Below, one piece after another: positions 49,201 through 59,466 of a stretch of DNA of 64,000 nucleotides. Position 1 is the stretch's first letter. Each line of letters begins with the position of its first letter. The translations under genes were made by a program, and so were the position numbers. The stretch lies in contig MU657185.1 in the NCBI GenBank assembly GCA_026770575.1, positions 387,423-451,422 on the forward strand, given 5' to 3'. The DNA comes from Pelagophyceae sp. CCMP2097 (Eukaryota > Sar > Pelagophyceae). The notes below the pieces were generated by a model. The model did no database searches. It had not been told where the DNA came from and saw only the letters and a list, made by a program, of their open reading frames with translations.

Positions 49201-52197
49201 GGAACGAAAGGGGACGTACGAGCGCGGCGAGGAAGTCGTCGAAGGAGACGGCGCCGTCGTTGTCGAGGTCTCGGGCTTTGATCCACTTTGCGACTGCGGC
49301 GGGCGTTGCCGCCTTGCCCGCGGCGCGCAGCGCCTTTTCCACGTCGGGCTTCGTCACGACGCCGTCCTCGTCGACGTCGTACGCTGCGAACGCGCGCCGC
49401 GCCATGGCGAGCTGCGCGCGCTGCACGTCGTCGCCGAGGTCGTGGAGGACCCTGGACAGCGCGTCGCGGCCCGCGGGCTTGCGCTTCGTCGGCGCGTCGC
49501 CTGGCCGCAGCTGGGAGCGGTGCATCTCCAGCTCCGCGCCGCCGAGGCGCTGCGCCTGCGCGTTGGACTCGAGCTTCGTCAGCGCGGTCTCGAGGTCCGC
49601 GAGGCCGCGGTAGAGGAACGCTTCCGTCTCTGGGTCCAGCTTTGGAAACGCAAACGTCGCATTCGCTGCGCCCTCCTTTGGCGGCGGGCGCGCGCCGCGC
49701 TGGCGCAGGACGAGGAGGCCCGCGCCGTCGTCCGAGAAGCCGACGGCCTTGAACAGCGCCGCGCCGTTCGGCAGCGCGAGCGCCTTTTGGACGTGCGAGT
49801 TGGTCGTCTTGAGGCGGTGCAGCCGCGGGTCCGTCGGGTTGCGCAGCAGGTTCGTGACGACGCGGTGCGCGAGCTCGACGGCGGCCCTCAAATCCGCCGC
49901 GGGCGTGGCGCCCTTGGCCACGCCGGCCTGCATCTCGCGGAGCACGCCCGCGACGGACGGCGTGCCGTCCAGCGACTGCAGGGCCTGCTCCAGCTCCGAA
50001 AGGCGCGCGCGCAGCTGCGCCAGCGTCGCCGCGGGCAGCACCGCCGCGCCGCGAACCACGCGCAGGCTGACGTACCCCCGCCGGTCCACGGTCGTCGCCA
50101 CGCTAAAGCCCACCTAGCGTTGCATCGCGTCATGTTTTGAAAACGTCGTCGGATCCAAACGCACCGCGCGCATGAGCGCCTGACCGCCGCTGAGTGCGCC
50201 GATGCGGCTGGCGTAGGCCTTGTTGTCGACGGCGACGCGCCAGAACTGCGCGTCTGACGCGTGGTCGACCGCGTTCGACGCGTATTTCGCAGCCAGCTCC
50301 GCAGCCGCGCGCACCTCCGCCGGCGAGTGCCGCAGCCTAAGGGGGCGAGTGAGACGAAGGTGGGCTCTCTCGCGACGCTCCAGCGCCGTCGTCGAAAAGA
50401 CACTTCGGAAGGAGGGGCCCGTCTCGATAGTTCCGGAGAGATGCCGTCTTCCAGAGTCGAGAAGGCGGTTCGAAAAGACGGACCTCAGTTGCGCGAGCGC
50501 CGAGGCGACGGTCGCGTCCGTCTCCGCGGCGGCCTCGATGAGGTGGCCGACGACGGAGAAAAACTCGGCGAGCGAGAGGCCCTCGTCGTCGGCGGGCCGG
50601 TCCCGCGGTCGGCCGCGGTCGCCGTCGTCCTTGGCCTCGGACGGGCGCTTGCGGTCGCCCCCTTTCGCCGCCTTGGGGGGCTGCTTGGAGACGAAGCGCT
50701 TGAGCGCGTCGGCGACGCCGCTGCTGGGGAGCCCCAGGCCGTGGACGATCTCCTGCGCATGCGCGGCCGTGAGGGTGCCGGTGCGCTGTCCGTCGGCGTC
50801 CTCGAAGGCCCGGCGCGCCTTTGCGATGAGGAGCGCGACGTGCGGCGCGCGGCCGACGGCGAGGCGCCGCGTCAGCGCGGCGTGCTGGACCTGCGTCCCG
50901 TCCCAGCGCTCCTCGGCAAAAATGGCGGCGGCGATCTGCGCCAGAGCGCGGAGCTCGCCCGTCGACTGCGCCGTGGACCGCGGCGGCGCGCGGGCCAGCG
51001 GCAGCGGGCCGTCGGCGGCGCTGGCCGTCGAAGACGCCGGCGCGATAAAGAGCGCGTGGAACGCGCCCACAAATTGCACAAACGAGACGCAGTCGCCGGC
51101 CTCGAGGCCCGTGCTGCGCATGCAGGCGCCGAGCTTCGCCGGCGTGAGGTCGTAGCCGAGGTCGCGGAAGACTGACCGCAGGTCGGCGACGGGCAGGCCG
51201 AGGCGCGTCTGGCCAAGCGACGCGCCGCGCGCCGCCTTGAAGGGCACGCACCGCGCACGGAACGCCGTCTCGATGCGCAGCAGCTCCGGGCGACCGAGCG
51301 CGCGCGTCCACTGCGCCACGGCGCCCGAGGCGCCGTCCTCCTCGGCGAGCACAAAGTCGCCCTCGTGGCGCAGCGCCTTCGGCTGGTGCCCCGCGTCGCC
51401 GGGCCGGGCGAGGGACGTGTGCTCGAGAAAGGGGTCGTGGAAGACGCCCGCGTAGCACTTGACGAAGTCGAGGAGGTCCAGGGTGCGCCGCCGCCGCGCG
51501 CGGCCGCCGGCGTCTCTCGTCCGCAGCCAGCCCAGCACGTCCGCCCGCGCGGCGACGCGCCGGAGGTAGCCAAACGCCGTCAAAGCGTCGTCGACGTCGA
51601 TTTCACCCTCGCCAATAGAGTCCGCGCGCTCGAAGGCGGCCTTGAGCCGCCGCAGCAGCGCGGGGCCGAGGAGCGCCTCGAGGCGCCGCAGCTGGTCGCG
51701 CTCCGCCGCCTCGGCGCGCCGCAGGTTGGGCCGCCGGCCCACGGCCCCGGCCTCGCGCTCGTGAAACTCGACGGCCATGGCCTCGAGGCACTCCCAGCTC
51801 GAGACGCGCGGCCGCCGGCCCGCGGGCCGCGCGCCGCGCACCTTGGTCGCGTCGACGCACTCCAGCTCCGTGCCGTCCTGCAGACGGGGCGCCGTCAGCG
51901 CGCGGGCGGCAAAAGGTCCAGCGCGCGCCTCTCTCGCGGGCGGCTCTTCCAAGCCGCAGCGGTCTGTGGAGCGCCGCGCCGGGCGCCGGGTCGCACATCG
52001 AGCTCAATGTCGTACTCGCCGTTGCGCTCGTCGACGCGCTTCACGCGGCCCCGGAGCCATCGACCTGCGCCGCTCACGTCGGCGCGCGGCGGGCCAGGCG
52101 TGGCGCGGCGTTCAAAACGGGGTCCCGAGCAGCGTTCAAAGGCCGCACCGTGCAGGTGCGCCTCGACGGTCGCGCCGCGCTCAAACTCTTCGTCCAT
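40240..52197 (-). CDS. Giant multi-PUB, EF-hand, WD40, pseudokinase protein
   Basis: Nine exons (52197-51997, 51877-50484, 50336-50165, 50113-49139, 49092-48438, 48355-47902, 47696-44343, 44206-43795, 43746-40240) close in frame to 3707 aa; all introns are GT-AG. The N-terminus is Tudor/SH3-like (GRVKRVDERNGEYDIELD). Four PUB-like domains follow: AAELAAKYASNAV to GGQALMRAVGF (about 540-600), AVELAHRVVTNLLRN to AALFKAVGF (662-727), VLQCVAALERRLG to ALAAACGF (961-1030), and AVELCVRYSRNAL to GGLELLVALGW (1089-1155). EF-hands include YDVDEDGVVTKPD. WD40 repeats are near 2006 (LAGHAAAVTCLA) and 2199 (LRGHGGAITALV). A pseudokinase lies at about 2900-3240 (DSWGLGLLL, KRPLAADLLVSPYL), with the catalytic loop degenerate; helical repeats end the protein. 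PUB domains bind the AAA-ATPase p97 in known proteins. Confidence 0.7.
46065..46132 (-). repeat. 17-bp VNTR in coding sequence
   Basis: Four exact copies of gcgaccgtcttcgggat inside exon 7 of the giant gene. The unit is not a multiple of three, but three extra copies add 51 bp, so the frame before and after is preserved. Confidence 0.9.
48132..48175 (-). repeat. 11-bp VNTR in coding sequence
   Basis: Four copies of cctcttgctgt (the last ends in a) in exon 6 of the giant gene, between the fourth PUB domain and a coiled coil. Three extra copies equal 33 bp, again preserving the frame. Confidence 0.85.
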
Positions 52198-52681
52198 GCG
52201 GCGGCCGCAACGCCGCCGCGCGTTGAGCCGACCGCCGGGATCCCGGACGTCGGGGACGTTCGACCGTGACTTCTCGAGACTTTTTCAGCGATCGCCGTTG
52301 ACGTGCCGGCGTCCGACTTCTACACTCGGAAAGAACAACCGGCTCTCGAGGGCTCTACGTTGCGCGCCGCCTCGATGCGATCTGCAGCTAAGAAGATGAT
52401 CTCGTGTGGTTGGCCCCCCTTCGAGCCGTTTGAACCAGGACGTCCTTTAGTCGGCGCAATATTGTTGCAATCGTGGCGAGTTCAGGGGTCGCTTGAGCGA
52501 GGCCACGCAGGTATGTATCGTGTGCATGGGGCGAGAGTAAGTTCTTGGGGCGGCGCGGGACTTCGTTCGCGGCTCGGCGCAGGCCCAAGTGGTTCGTACT
52601 CGCACGGTGCTTGCGTGTCTTGGTGGTCGGCGACCGTGCCGCTCGGCCGCCGGCGCGCGGGCGCCGGCCCGCCCCCCGTGT
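52198..52681. other. Intergenic region, no gene recognised
   Basis: Contains the 5' flank of the giant gene and the 3' flank of the NOT4-like gene (both minus). A few short plus-strand frames occur without protein-like content. Confidence 0.4.
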
Positions 52682-54665
52682 CTACTGGAAGATCTGGAGG
52701 TGTCGTTGGAAGCCGGCGCCGAGCGCAAAGTCGTCGGCGGATGGTGCGGCGGCGGGTGATCGACTGTTGCCGCCCTGCGCGGCCGGCGGCGCGCCCCAGA
52801 CGGCGGCCTCGTCCGCGGCCGGGTTGAGCCAGAACGACGAGCCGTACGCGGTCGGCGGCTGCTTCGGTCGTAGTCCGTCGGGCGAGAGGCGCGCCGTGGG
52901 CGCGGGAAGCGCCTCGACGGCCTCGTCGAGCACGGCGGCGGCCGCCGCCGACGACGCTTCGAAGTACGCGTCGCGCGGCGGAGCGGCGAACGGGGCTGCC
53001 GTCGCCGGCGTGCCCCAGCCGTCGCGCGCCGCGCCCGCGCGGTCCGCCGCCCCGTGCGGCGTCGCCGCGGGGCCCCAGCCCGTCTCGGGCGAGACGTAGC
53101 CGACGCTCCAGATGGAGCCGGACCCGACGAAGCGCTGCTGCGGCGTGTCGCCCCAGCCCGACGACTGCTGCTCGTCGAGCGCGCCGCGGCCGCGCGGCGC
53201 GCCCGNNNNNNNNNNNNNNNNNNNNNNNNNNNNNNNNNNNNNNNNNNNNNNNNNNNNNNNNNNNNNNNNNNNNNNNNNNNNNNNNNNNNNNNNNNNNNNN
53301 NNNNNNNNNNNNNNNNNNNNNNNNNNNNNNNNNNNNNNNNNNNNNNNNNNNNNNNNNNNNNNNNNNNNNNNNNNNNNNNNNNNNNNNNNNNNNNNNNNNN
53401 NNNNNNNNNNNNNNNNNNNNNNNNNNNNNNNNNNNNNNNNNNNNNNNNNNNNNNNNNNNNNNNNNNNNNNNNNNNNNNNNNNNNNNNNNNNNNNNNNNNN
53501 NNNNNNNNNNNNNGGCGAGCCGCCGCCGAGCGCGTACGCCGGCGGCTGCTGCCGGTCAAACGAGGCGAGGCGCGTCTGCACGCCGTAGCTCAGCGACGCC
53601 GCGCCGAGCGTGCCCGACGCCAGCAGCGGCGCGCCGCGGTCTGCGCTCGCCGCCGCCGCCGCCGACGCGAAGAAGGCCGCCAGCCGCTGCGCCTCCTCGG
53701 ACGGCGGCGGCGAACCGCGCGGCGCGGCCTGCGGGCCCGCCTGCGGCGAGTACTGGCCCTGCGCGCCCGCCGAGCCGAGCGCCGCGCGCCGCGCCGACCG
53801 GTTCGCGCCGGGCAGCACGGAGTGGGCGCTCTGCGCCAGGTTGCGCGCCGACAGCGTCGGCGAGTTGACGACCTGGACGCCACCGTCCGCAACGCCGCCC
53901 GCCGCCCGCCGCGCGAAAGGGGCGCGCACCTCGGGGCTCGCGGCGACTTGCGGCGCGCGCGCTCGCGTTGCCGCCTTTGCCATCATCTCCTTTTCCTCAG
54001 CGCGCGCCTTGGCCTTTTCCCTCAGCTTGCGCTCCTTTTTGTTCTTGATGATCCTGCGCGGGCGCGGGTCGGCCGCCGCCGCGGGGGCCCGCCGCCGGGC
54101 GGGCGACGACGGTCCGTCGAACGCACTCTTCCTTATCGACCGCCGAAAAGGCGTGCGGGTCATCCTGATACGGCGTCCGGCAGGCGGGGCAGAGGCCGTT
54201 CCTACGTGCGCACGTGAGGAGGGGTCGCGCAAGATGGTCGCCGGCGACGCGCTGTCCCTCGCTCGAGGGGGGCGAGCCAGGTTGGGAATTTCAAATTGCG
54301 CCTCCGCAGCCGACACAAATTTCCGGCGGCACGGCGCCATTAGCCGGCGCGCCGCCGGCGCGCGCGGCGGCCGGGGCCCCGCGCCGCCGCGGGATTTAAA
54401 GGCCGCCGCTCCGCCGCGCACCGGGGCGGAAAATCGCTCTGAATAATCAAAACGGGTGCCCCGCCGCACGCCCCTCTGGGCGAAACAGAGCGGGCATTTC
54501 GCCTCGACGACGCCGGCGGACGCGCAGGTTCTCCTTGATGTGGTGCCAGCACCACATGCACACCTGGTAGCCGCACTTGCATGGGAGGAAGTGCTGGTCT
54601 GGTAGGTCCAGCTCCTCGCAGCAGAGCGGGCAGATCTTCTCCTCATCGTCCAGATCGTCGTCCAT
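52682..54665 (-). CDS. NOT4-type RING E3 ligase (interrupted by assembly gap)
   Basis: Three exons (54665-54526, 54201-54127, 54053-52682) give 528 codons, about 103 of them unread N. The RING is of the CNOT4/Not4 C4C4 type: EEKICPLCCEELDLPDQHFL, CKCGYQVCMWCWHHIKENL and NGLCPACRTPYQDDPHAF. Not4 is a ubiquitin ligase of the CCR4-NOT mRNA-deadenylation complex. The first intron (324 nt) fits only with a GC donor (GCGCGTCCGC), giving KENLNGLCPACR as in known Not4 proteins. After the RING a Lys-rich helix follows (IIKNKKERKLREKAKAR), but no RRM is seen where Not4 normally has one. The remaining sequence is Ala/Ser/Pro-rich and disordered. The gap at 53206-53513 lies in this tail. Confidence 0.8.
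53206..53513. other. Assembly gap (308 N)
   Basis: A run of N inside the last exon of the NOT4-like gene. Frames on both sides are in the same phase if the gap length is right, but the true length is unknown. Confidence 1.
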
Positions 54666-54837
54666 GATCGCTGCCTTTGTTCCTACTCATCCGCACCGAC
54701 CATCGCGACGACGAACACGGGGGTGGTGGCGCGCCCCTCGGGCTTTGAAAGTTAAATGGGAGAGTCTTCGTGTGTTCAAGCCATCATCAATCGTCGGTTC
54801 AACGGTCGGAAAGGATTCAACGGAAACTCGTTGGAAT

Positions 54838-55735
54838 ATGAAGCCGGCTCGACGCGCCTTCGACGGCGGGTATGCGACGTGCAGCCTGCAGAGCCTGACG
54901 ACGTGTAGCCTGCAGAGCCTCGGTGGGCCTCCGGTCCCGCGGCGCGTCAAGCCGGCGGCGCTGCGGCGATGCACATACGCGGGGCGGAGCGATGCGACGA
55001 GCTTCGACCGACTCCCGACGCTGCTGCTCGCCGAGCTGCTGCGCTTCGTGGAGGACATCGCGGCTCTGAGTGCGGCGCGCCCCTATAGCTGGAGGTGGAC
55101 CGACTTTGACGGAAGCATACCTCTAGGTGCCGCGCTCGCGGACGTGTCGCGGAGCCACGCCCTCCCGGGCCTCGTTCACTGCGAGCTCGTGCTGCGACGG
55201 CGCGCGGCCTTCCACCAGCCGCGGCCGTGCAGACGGACCTACGGGACCGCCGCCGCCACGCGCCTCACGACGGGGTCCGCGAGACAGCGGCGGCTCGAGT
55301 CCAACCTGGCGCGGCGTTGAAAACGTAACGGAATGTGAAGATCCCGGCGCCCCAGCTGCCCGGACGGCCCCACCCCCAGTTGCGCGGCCAGCGCGGCAGC
55401 GAGGCAGCTTCGTCGCCCGGGATCTCGACGACTCGATGCCGACGATGCGCTCCCGCCGGTCCGGTCCTCGACGAAGCCGACGGTGCGCAGCTCTGGCGTC
55501 GCCCTCGACGAGCGACGGCGACCGCGGCGGCGCGCCGCGGCTGAGTGCTGAGCGCCACAGCGCGCCGGCGCAGGCCGACCGGCGATTCGGAGCGGGCGCA
55601 GACTCGCAAGGTCGCGGGGCCCCGGAAGCGACGGACCGTGCGCGGCATGCGACCCTCACAGAAGAGCATATCCTTGGGTTCCTGAGATCGGTCGCGACAC
55701 GACGCGACGAATTCGCGACGAAACACATGAAGTAG
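54838..55735 (+). CDS. F-box-like protein, model incomplete
   Basis: The first exon (54838-55069) ends in an F-box-like helix pair, SFDRLPTLLLAELLRFVED. A 57-nt GT-AG intron (55070-55126) joins it to SAALADVSRSHALPGLVHCE, which completes the pattern. F-box proteins recruit substrates to SCF ubiquitin ligases. Beyond about 55210 the frame must change at least once. The last exon probably ends at 55735 and encodes TLTEEHILGFLRSVATRRDE followed by FATKHMK. The middle part (55210-55600) could not be resolved; the opposite strand also has a protein-like segment there (WPRNWGWGRPGSWGAGIFTF), so an antisense gene cannot be excluded. Two near copies of tgcagcctgcagagcctg lie near the N-terminus. Confidence 0.45.
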
Positions 55736-55819
55736 ATCTAGTACTACAAACGAGCATATCGCCGAAAGTTACTTCCGTCGACGAGATCTCTGCGGCGTGC
55801 GCGTGCCCCGCGGCGGGAG

Positions 55820-56619
55820 ATGAGCTGTGCGGAGCTCGACGAGGCCGAAGAGGTGCTGCGCATCTCGCGCTCGAGTCCCCCGGAGAGCTCCTCCGCCGTC
55901 ACTTGCTGGGCGCAGGCTGTCTTGGAGATGCTCGAGCTCTCGACGCGCGTCGCCGAACGCCTCGCCCGAGGTCCGTGGGCCGCCGGCGGCCGTCGGCGCG
56001 CCGCCGCTGCAGCCCGGCGCGTCCGCAGGCCTGGAGCCGTCGTCGACGGACGGCGAGGACGACGAGAGCGTCGTCGACGACGCGGCGCGGTTCCTCGAGC
56101 TCTCAAAGGTGCGACGCTCGCGATGCATCGACCGGCCCGAGAGCCGACGCCCCGGGGCCGCGCAGCAAGTCCGCGGCTGCCTCCGCGCAAAGGCACGGCT
56201 CATTGTGCCCTTCGTGCCGTACCGCCGCTGCGCGACAGGCGCGTCTCAGCCGCACTCTTTTGAAGTCGCTGCCGGCGTTTCTGACTGCCGTCCCCGTAGT
56301 CGCGCAGCTCCGAGACGAACTCGAAGATGTCCCATTCCGGCAGCCCAGCGTCGCGGGTGGTCCCACGTCACGGGCCGCTGAGAGTCTCCTCGAGCGCGGC
56401 TGGAAGAGTGACAAGGACGCCCTCGCAAGCACCGCGGCGAAACGCACACGGCACAGGCTCACAGTCGATCATCCGAGCAAATGCGCGAGAGCCAGCACGC
56501 AGCATCGATGCACGTCGACGTCGACAGCATGGACGTCGACAGTCGATAGCCCGGCTCGGTTTGTGGGTAACACATGTGCCATTGAATTTACACAGACGTC
56601 GCGAGCCGTCGGCCTCTGA
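55820..56619 (+). CDS. Small unknown acidic/helical protein
   Basis: Three exons (55820-55970, 56029-56108, 56239-56619) with GT-AG introns give 203 aa. Splicing yields a continuous helical N-terminal half: CAELDEAEEVLRISRSS, AVLEMLELSTRVAERLARG, an acidic linker (SSTDGEDDESVVDD), and LLKSLPAFLTAVPVVAQLRD. The last 60 residues are Ser/Thr-rich and less convincing, so the true stop may be earlier. No family is recognised. It converges with the decayed tail of the RAP-family paralogue. Confidence 0.5.
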
Positions 56620-57133
56620 CGCGGCGCCGGCCGTCCGCGTCCTTTTGGGAGCGCGCCATCGGCGTGCGGTGCGCGTTGTGGAGTTCAGGAGAGCTTGTTT
56701 GAGGCCCGACTTGGACTCGTAACTGTCGAACCGAGAGGACCTGCCTCGTAACAGTCGCGGCTGACCGTCGAGAAGCGACGAACCGTCGAGGAGATGCAGC
56801 AGCTCGTCCCGTCCGCCGGGTAGAGCGAGGCCCACTGGCCGCCATCGGGCGCACGCCGCGTGCGAGAGCCTCTCGGCGTTCTTCAGGTTCGACCACTCCT
56901 CATCTCCGCGCCCGACCCGGCAAGGCGCCCGAGCCCACTGACCCTTGTACTGCAACACGGCCCGTAGGCCCCGCGCCTCTCACGAAGCGGTGCAACTCCC
57001 CCACGGCTTGGGTGCCATGTCGGGGCTGATGCCCTCGGCGGCGACGTGCTCGAGCACACAATCGGCAATCGCACGCAACAAAGAGAGACAATCGAAACAG
57101 ACGCAGAGACTATGAAGCCACATATTACCCGTA
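56620..57133 (-). pseudogene. Decayed RAP/SAP tail of the neighbouring HPR gene
   Basis: Downstream of the stop codon of the minus-strand HPR gene the sequence still resembles the 3' part of its complete paralogue. At 57051-57013 (minus) EHVAAEGISPDMA matches EHVTAEGISLDMA at the start of the paralogue's RAP region. At about 56715-56690 KSGLKQALL resembles QSGLKKELV of its SAP motif. Order and orientation are the same and spacing is similar. The region between has stops and no RAP core (no VEFDGPTHY). I read this as a remnant of lost C-terminal domains. Confidence 0.5.
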
Positions 57134-59263
57134 TCACATTTCCAGTCGACGCAACTCGGCTTGCGCCGAAACGATCACCTCGAACAACGCCGGCGCCGCG
57201 ACGCCCGCCCTCGAATAGGCCCAAGCGATGTTCTCGAGATTTTGCGAGTTGAACGTTGCCATCTTCTTAATTGCTTCTGCGGCGACGGCCTCGAACAGCG
57301 CCGGCGCCTCGATGCCCGCCGTCGCAAAGGCCCACGCGGTGTTTCCGAGGCTTTGCGAGTTGAACGTCGCGATCTTCTTTGATGATTCTGCAGCGACAGC
57401 CTCGAACAGCGCCGGCGCCTCGACTCCTGCCATCGCACTCACTCCCGCCGTCGCGTAAGCCCACACGGTGTTCGCAAGGTTTTGCGGGTTGAACGTTGCG
57501 ATCTTCTTCAGTGCCTCTGCGGCGACCGCCTCGAACAGCGCCGGCGCCACGACTCCCGCCGTCGCATAAGCCCACACGATGTTCGCGAGTTCTTGCGCCT
57601 TAAACGTCGCAATCTTCTTTGGTGCCTCTGCAGCAACCGCGTCGAACAGCGCCGGCGCCGCGACGCCCGCCGTCGTATAGGCCCACACGATGTTCGCGAG
57701 GTCTTGCGAATTGAAAGTATTGATCTTCTTAGATGATTCTGCAGCGACAGCCTCGAACAGCGCGGGCGCCGCGATGCCCGTCGTCGCATAGGTCCAAACG
57801 ATGTTTGTAAGCTCTTGTGGTTTGAAGGCCAAGATCCTTTTTGGTGCTTCTGCGGCAACCGCATCGAACAGCGCCGGCGCCGCAACTCCCGCCTTTGAAT
57901 AGGCCCACACGATGTTTGCAAACGCTTGCGGGGTGAACATCGCGATCTTTTTTGGTGCTTCAACGGCAACCACCTCGAACAGCGCGGGTGCCGCGACTCT
58001 CGCCGTCGAATAGGCCCACACGGTGTTTGCGAGCGTTCGCGGATTGAACATTTCAATCTTCTTTGGCGCTTCTGCAGCGACCGCCTTGAACAGCGCCGCC
58101 GCCCCGACCCCCGCCTTTGAATAGGCCCACACGATGCTCGCGAGCGCTTGCGGGTTGAACATGGCAATCTTCTTTGTTGCTTCTGCGGCGACGGCCCGGA
58201 ACAGCGCCGGTGCCGCGACGCCCGCCTTTGCAAAAGCCCACACGGTGTTTGCGAGCTCGTGCGCGGTGAACATCGCGATCTTCTTCGGTGCTTCTGCGGC
58301 GACGGCTTCAAATAAAGCCGGCGCCGCGACTCCCGCCGTCGCATAGGCCCACACGATGTTTGTAAGGTTTCGCGCCTCAAACGCTGCGATCCTCTCCGAT
58401 GCTTCTGCGGTGACCACCTCGTACAGCGCCGGCGCCGCGACTTTCGCCGTCGCATAAGCCCATACGGTGTTTGCGAGCTCTTGCGGGTTGAACGTCGCGA
58501 TCTTCTTCAGTGCTTCTGCGACGACGGCCTCAAACAGCGCCGGCGCCGCGACTCCCGCCTTTGCAAAAGCCCACACAGTGTTCGCGAGTGCTTGCGGGCT
58601 GAACGTCGCAATCTTCTTCGGTGCTTCTGCAGCGACGGCCTCGAACAGCGCCGACGCCTCGACGTTGCCAATCTTGGCCAAGCCCCAGCAAGCACTCGCG
58701 AGTTCCCGAGATGGCCACCGTTCCGAATCGTCCCGAATGCTAGATGCAGTGCATGCAACCAACTTGTGCAGGAGCGGCACGGATGCCTTATCGAATGACC
58801 GGCAGAGGACTCCGACGCGATGCAGCGACGTCGCGAGGTTCACGGGGTTGAATTCAGCGCCCTTGTTCTCGAAGAGGGCAAGTACGTCCGCAGCGGCCAC
58901 GCTCGCGACGAGCTGCTTGTTGAGGGCAAACCCCGCGCCTTTGCTGGAATCTACGAGCTGCACTTGAATCTGTCGGCCGCCCAGAGATTTGCCGTCGATT
59001 GCCATAGAAAACCACACGGCGTCGCACTCCGTCGCCTCGATGGTTACAAAGGCGAATCCTCGCGACCGGCCCGTCGCACAGTCGACGGGGATCGTAACGC
59101 TCCGCACGTCGCACATCGGTTCGAACGCGCCTCGCACGTCGTCCGCCGTGACGTCGCGCGGCAGGTTGCGCACGAAGAGGTCCGCTTCGGTCGGTGGACC
59201 CAGGGCGGCGAAGCGGCGGACGAGGCCCGCCAACGCCGCGCGAGGCCGCGACGTGCACAGCAT
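57134..59263 (-). CDS. RRM-HPR protein lacking RAP and SAP domains
   Basis: Intronless 709-aa paralogue of the protein at 30453-33416. It has an N-terminal leader (MLCTSRPRAALAGLVRRFAA, more mitochondrial-like), an RRM (DLFVRNLPRDVTADDVRGAF, RGFAFVTIE) and about 14 tandem 37-aa HPR-type repeats (NTVWAYATAGVAAPALFEAV). One repeat has a six-residue insertion duplicating its own sequence (AGVSAMAGVEA). The protein stops at LRRLEM directly after the last repeat, where the paralogue continues for about 230 residues with RAP and SAP. Without the RAP domain it may still bind RNA through the RRM and repeats but lacks the putative nuclease-like module. It starts 203 bp from the divergent TTLL gene. 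Confidence 0.82.
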   Translation of the reverse strand: MLCTSRPRAALAGLVRRFAALGPPTEADLFVRNLPRDVTADDVRGAFEPMCDVRSVTIPVDCATGRSRGFAFVTIEATECDAVWFSMAIDGKSLGGRQIQVQLVDSSKGAGFALNKQLVASVAAADVLALFENKGAEFNPVNLATSLHRVGVLCRSFDKASVPLLHKLVACTASSIRDDSERWPSRELASACWGLAKIGNVEASALFEAVAAEAPKKIATFSPQALANTVWAFAKAGVAAPALFEAVVAEALKKIATFNPQELANTVWAYATAKVAAPALYEVVTAEASERIAAFEARNLTNIVWAYATAGVAAPALFEAVAAEAPKKIAMFTAHELANTVWAFAKAGVAAPALFRAVAAEATKKIAMFNPQALASIVWAYSKAGVGAAALFKAVAAEAPKKIEMFNPRTLANTVWAYSTARVAAPALFEVVAVEAPKKIAMFTPQAFANIVWAYSKAGVAAPALFDAVAAEAPKRILAFKPQELTNIVWTYATTGIAAPALFEAVAAESSKKINTFNSQDLANIVWAYTTAGVAAPALFDAVAAEAPKKIATFKAQELANIVWAYATAGVVAPALFEAVAAEALKKIATFNPQNLANTVWAYATAGVSAMAGVEAPALFEAVAAESSKKIATFNSQSLGNTAWAFATAGIEAPALFEAVAAEAIKKMATFNSQNLENIAWAYSRAGVAAPALFEVIVSAQAELRRLEM

Positions 59264-59466
59264 CGAGCTCGACCTTAGCAGGGGGTTTGGGCGCCCGCCC
59301 CGGCGCCCGGGCTTGTGCGGCCGCCTTCGAACTTTCGACAGAAGATATCGCTAAAAGCAGGCATATTGTAAAGTACACGCAGTGCGTTAGTGGTTGGTGG
59401 AGCGGTTGGTGGCCCTCTCTGCCCTGGAGGCCCGGGCAGCACGCGCGCGAGGCGGCCGCTCCCGCG

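Noticed and set aside
55265..55726. Minus-strand gene with a Trp/Gly-rich segment near 55340-55420
   Set aside because: The segment looks protein-like, but no start, splice partner or family was found, and a plus-strand exon with a better C-terminus spans the same DNA. Kept only as a note in the F-box entry.
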